NCBI RefSeq assembly: GCF_001458115.1
Contig: NZ_CZRP01000013.1
Span: forward strand, 868,001 to 932,000
DNA: 64,000 nucleotides
DNA from: Gracilibacillus massiliensis
GTDB taxonomy: Bacteria; Bacillota; Bacilli; Bacillales; Amphibacillaceae
Reading direction: 5' to 3'
Both the position numbers and the translations under genes were made by a program. Under the pieces are notes generated by a model. It worked only from the letters and a program-made list of their open reading frames with translations, had not been told where the DNA came from and did not search any database. Within the stretch, counting starts at the first letter, position 1, and every line of letters starts with the position of its first letter. Shown here one piece after another: positions 62,922 through 64,000 of the stretch.

Positions 62922-63466
62922 TAAGAGTTATACGACATAATTCAGGTGTTAATTATGAGATTTTATAACTGCGTGGTAACCGCTTCGGCTTGTCCACTTC
63001 GCTTTCCATGGGGTTTTCTCTTCAGCTAACTTTTCCATGCAAAAAGCGCATGGAAAAGTGGATCTTCAGAGAAAACAATCCCATAGGAGTCGAAGTGGCC
63101 GCCTACGCTGAATGAACCTTTACAAATATTACAAATGCAAATATTTTTGATTTTTACAATTAGACAATAAATTAGCATAGATTGATAACAATGATAAATA
63201 ATTTAATGACAATTTGATAGGAAATAGTGAATAAAGCCAGCATGATTATTCTTGCTTGAGTTGCAGAATACAAAAAAGCGCAGGCGTCCGCTTCTACTCC
63301 TGCGGGAAGTTTTCATCCGAAGATCCACTTTTTAAGCGCACTTTGCTTAAAAAGTTAGCTGAGGAGGAAAACCCGCGGAAAGGGAAGCGGACAAGCCGGA
63401 GCGATTGCTAAGCACATATATTATCTCATAATTACCTCAAAGTGTTATGTCGTACTTTCCTGTTTT
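62922..63466. mobile_element. MITE-like element copy 2 (intact, empty intron site)
   Basis: About 545 bp with the same long imperfect inverted ends as copy 1: left CGCTTCGGCTTGTCC (near 62983), right GGACAAGCCGGAGCG (near 63390), outer ends with TACGACATAA / GTTATGTCGTACTTTCC. The centre (63120-63270) is AT-rich and lacks a gene. Together with it, the 800 bp between the AimR-like gene and spoIIQ contain no coding region that I can support. Confidence 0.75.
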
Positions 63467-63480
63467 GGTTCAGGTTCACA

Positions 63481-63521
63481 AAAAAATCTCCCTACCATTT
63501 GTTATGGTAAGGAGATTTTTT
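63481..63521 (-). terminator. Terminator of spoIIQ
   Basis: AAAAAATCTCC (63481-63491) pairs with GGAGATTTTTT (63511-63521); an inner TACCAT/ATGGTA extends the stem. T-run on the minus strand, directly after the stop. Confidence 0.8.
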
Positions 63522-64000
63522 TTATGTTCGTTCCATTGCGCTTGATGATTCGTTTGTTTCTTCTGTTTCTTCTGCTTCTTCTTCGGAATCTTCTTGCTCT
63601 TCGTCTGCGTCTTCTTCTGTGTCATCATTTTCTTCGTTTTCTTCGGTGTCTTCTGCTCGTTCTTCGTCTTCACCTGATTCATCCGGTGCGATAATTTTGT
63701 GAATTGGTTGATTCACAAAATTTTCTGGATTAACTGGTGTACCATCTTTTCTTACTTCAAAATGAACATGGACACCATTATCCTGACCCATCACATTCTG
63801 ACCAGCAGTTCCAATCGAATCACCTTGTTTTAACTCTGTTCCTTTTTCCACTAGTACTTCATCTAAACTTGCGTAATAAGTGGAAATACCTTGCTCGTGT
63901 TCCATTTTGACAACATTTCCAAGTAGTGGATCTTGTTTCACCTCTACTACTTGACCTGACAATGAAGCTTTTACATCAAATGCTTGATGATCAGATGTTG
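63522..64000 (-). CDS. spoIIQ: Stage II sporulation protein SpoIIQ (M23 domain, 5' end outside the window)
   Basis: The frame is open to base 64000, so the N-terminus is missing; 158 residues are visible. It starts TSDHQAFDVKASLSGQVVEV and continues with LLGNVVKMEHEQGISTYYASL, KQGDSIGTAG and GVHVHFEVRKDGTPVNPENF, the LytM/M23 fold of SpoIIQ. The H-X-H pair is present; the other metal ligand region lies partly outside. SpoIIQ in the forespore pairs with SpoIIIAH in the mother cell during engulfment. The last 60 residues are almost all Glu/Asp/Ser/Thr, an extreme acidic tail. The position relative to spoIIID fits Bacillus. Confidence 0.87.
   Translation of the reverse strand, partial: TSDHQAFDVKASLSGQVVEVKQDPLLGNVVKMEHEQGISTYYASLDEVLVEKGTELKQGDSIGTAGQNVMGQDNGVHVHFEVRKDGTPVNPENFVNQPIHKIIAPDESGEDEERAEDTEENEENDDTEEDADEEQEDSEEEAEETEETNESSSAMERT

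Noticed and set aside
1-64000. tRNA, rRNA or prophage regions
   Set aside because: No cloverleaf sequences, rRNA segments or phage structural genes are recognisable on either strand.

Overview
The window reads as the chromosome of a low-GC, endospore-forming, flagellated Bacillaceae bacterium, most likely a moderately halophilic genus of the Gracilibacillus / Halobacillus / Virgibacillus type. Reasons: spoIIQ, spoIIID, mbl, flhO, flhP and fabZ occur in a Bacillus-like neighbourhood; there are teichoic-acid type genes (mnaA, tagO, tagG, tagH, LCP protein); ribosome binding sites are strong AGGAGG types; several secreted proteins carry very acidic tails.

Layout. 1-5031: the N-terminal part (1677 codons, open to the window edge) of a giant secreted surface protein with GLUG motifs, a chitobiase-like module and at least 18 InlB/Flg_new B-repeats, amplified as a 795-bp higher-order repeat. 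5.2-7.2 kb: a NERD-domain protein and a ParE/RelE-type toxin-antitoxin pair bracketed by two near-identical repeat arrays. 7.2-12.6 kb: an alpha-glucoside uptake and hydrolysis operon (binding protein, two permeases, YesL-type protein, GH13 alpha-glucosidase). 13-17.1 kb: a ferredoxin-NADP reductase divergent from a siderophore importer, with a Fur-like box over the promoter. 17.1-18.7 kb: a decayed Rpn/YhgA-type nuclease-transposase and a second NERD paralogue. 19-26.2 kb: a second sugar importer with a three-component sensor (sugar-binding protein, YesM-type kinase, YesN-type regulator). 26.4-29.8 kb: nitroreductase, an XRE-TPR regulator and several tiny proteins (DUF1540, YvrJ, DUF2922, DUF1659). 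29.8-47.1 kb: a wall-polymer locus: UDP-GlcNAc 2-epimerase, UDP-ManNAc dehydrogenase, TagO, LCP ligase, four glycosyltransferases, an ABC exporter, an alpha/beta-hydrolase-like protein and a large SH3-glucosaminidase. 47.3-52.2 kb: TetR-MFP-RND efflux operon. 52.7-55.2 kb: acidic lipoprotein, fabZ, a chemotaxis receptor. 55.2-57.7 kb: a MITE-like element interrupted by a group II intron. 57.7-64 kb: EpuA-like protein, flhP, flhO, mbl, spoIIID, an AimR-like receptor with a 19-codon ORF behind it, a second intact MITE copy, and partial spoIIQ.

The most unusual feature is a set of intergenic arrays whose units recur every 21 bp (two helical turns). Most are built as several forward units followed by several inverted units around a central dyad. 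Different arrays have different cores (ACGGGAAT, ACGGGATA, ACGAGATA, TTCTTGCA) but keep the same pitch, and both NERD paralogues end 7-14 bp before such an array. A separate 52-bp hairpin array lies near 52.4 kb. None of the three ABC importers has an ATPase gene next to it, so shared ATPases encoded elsewhere are implied.
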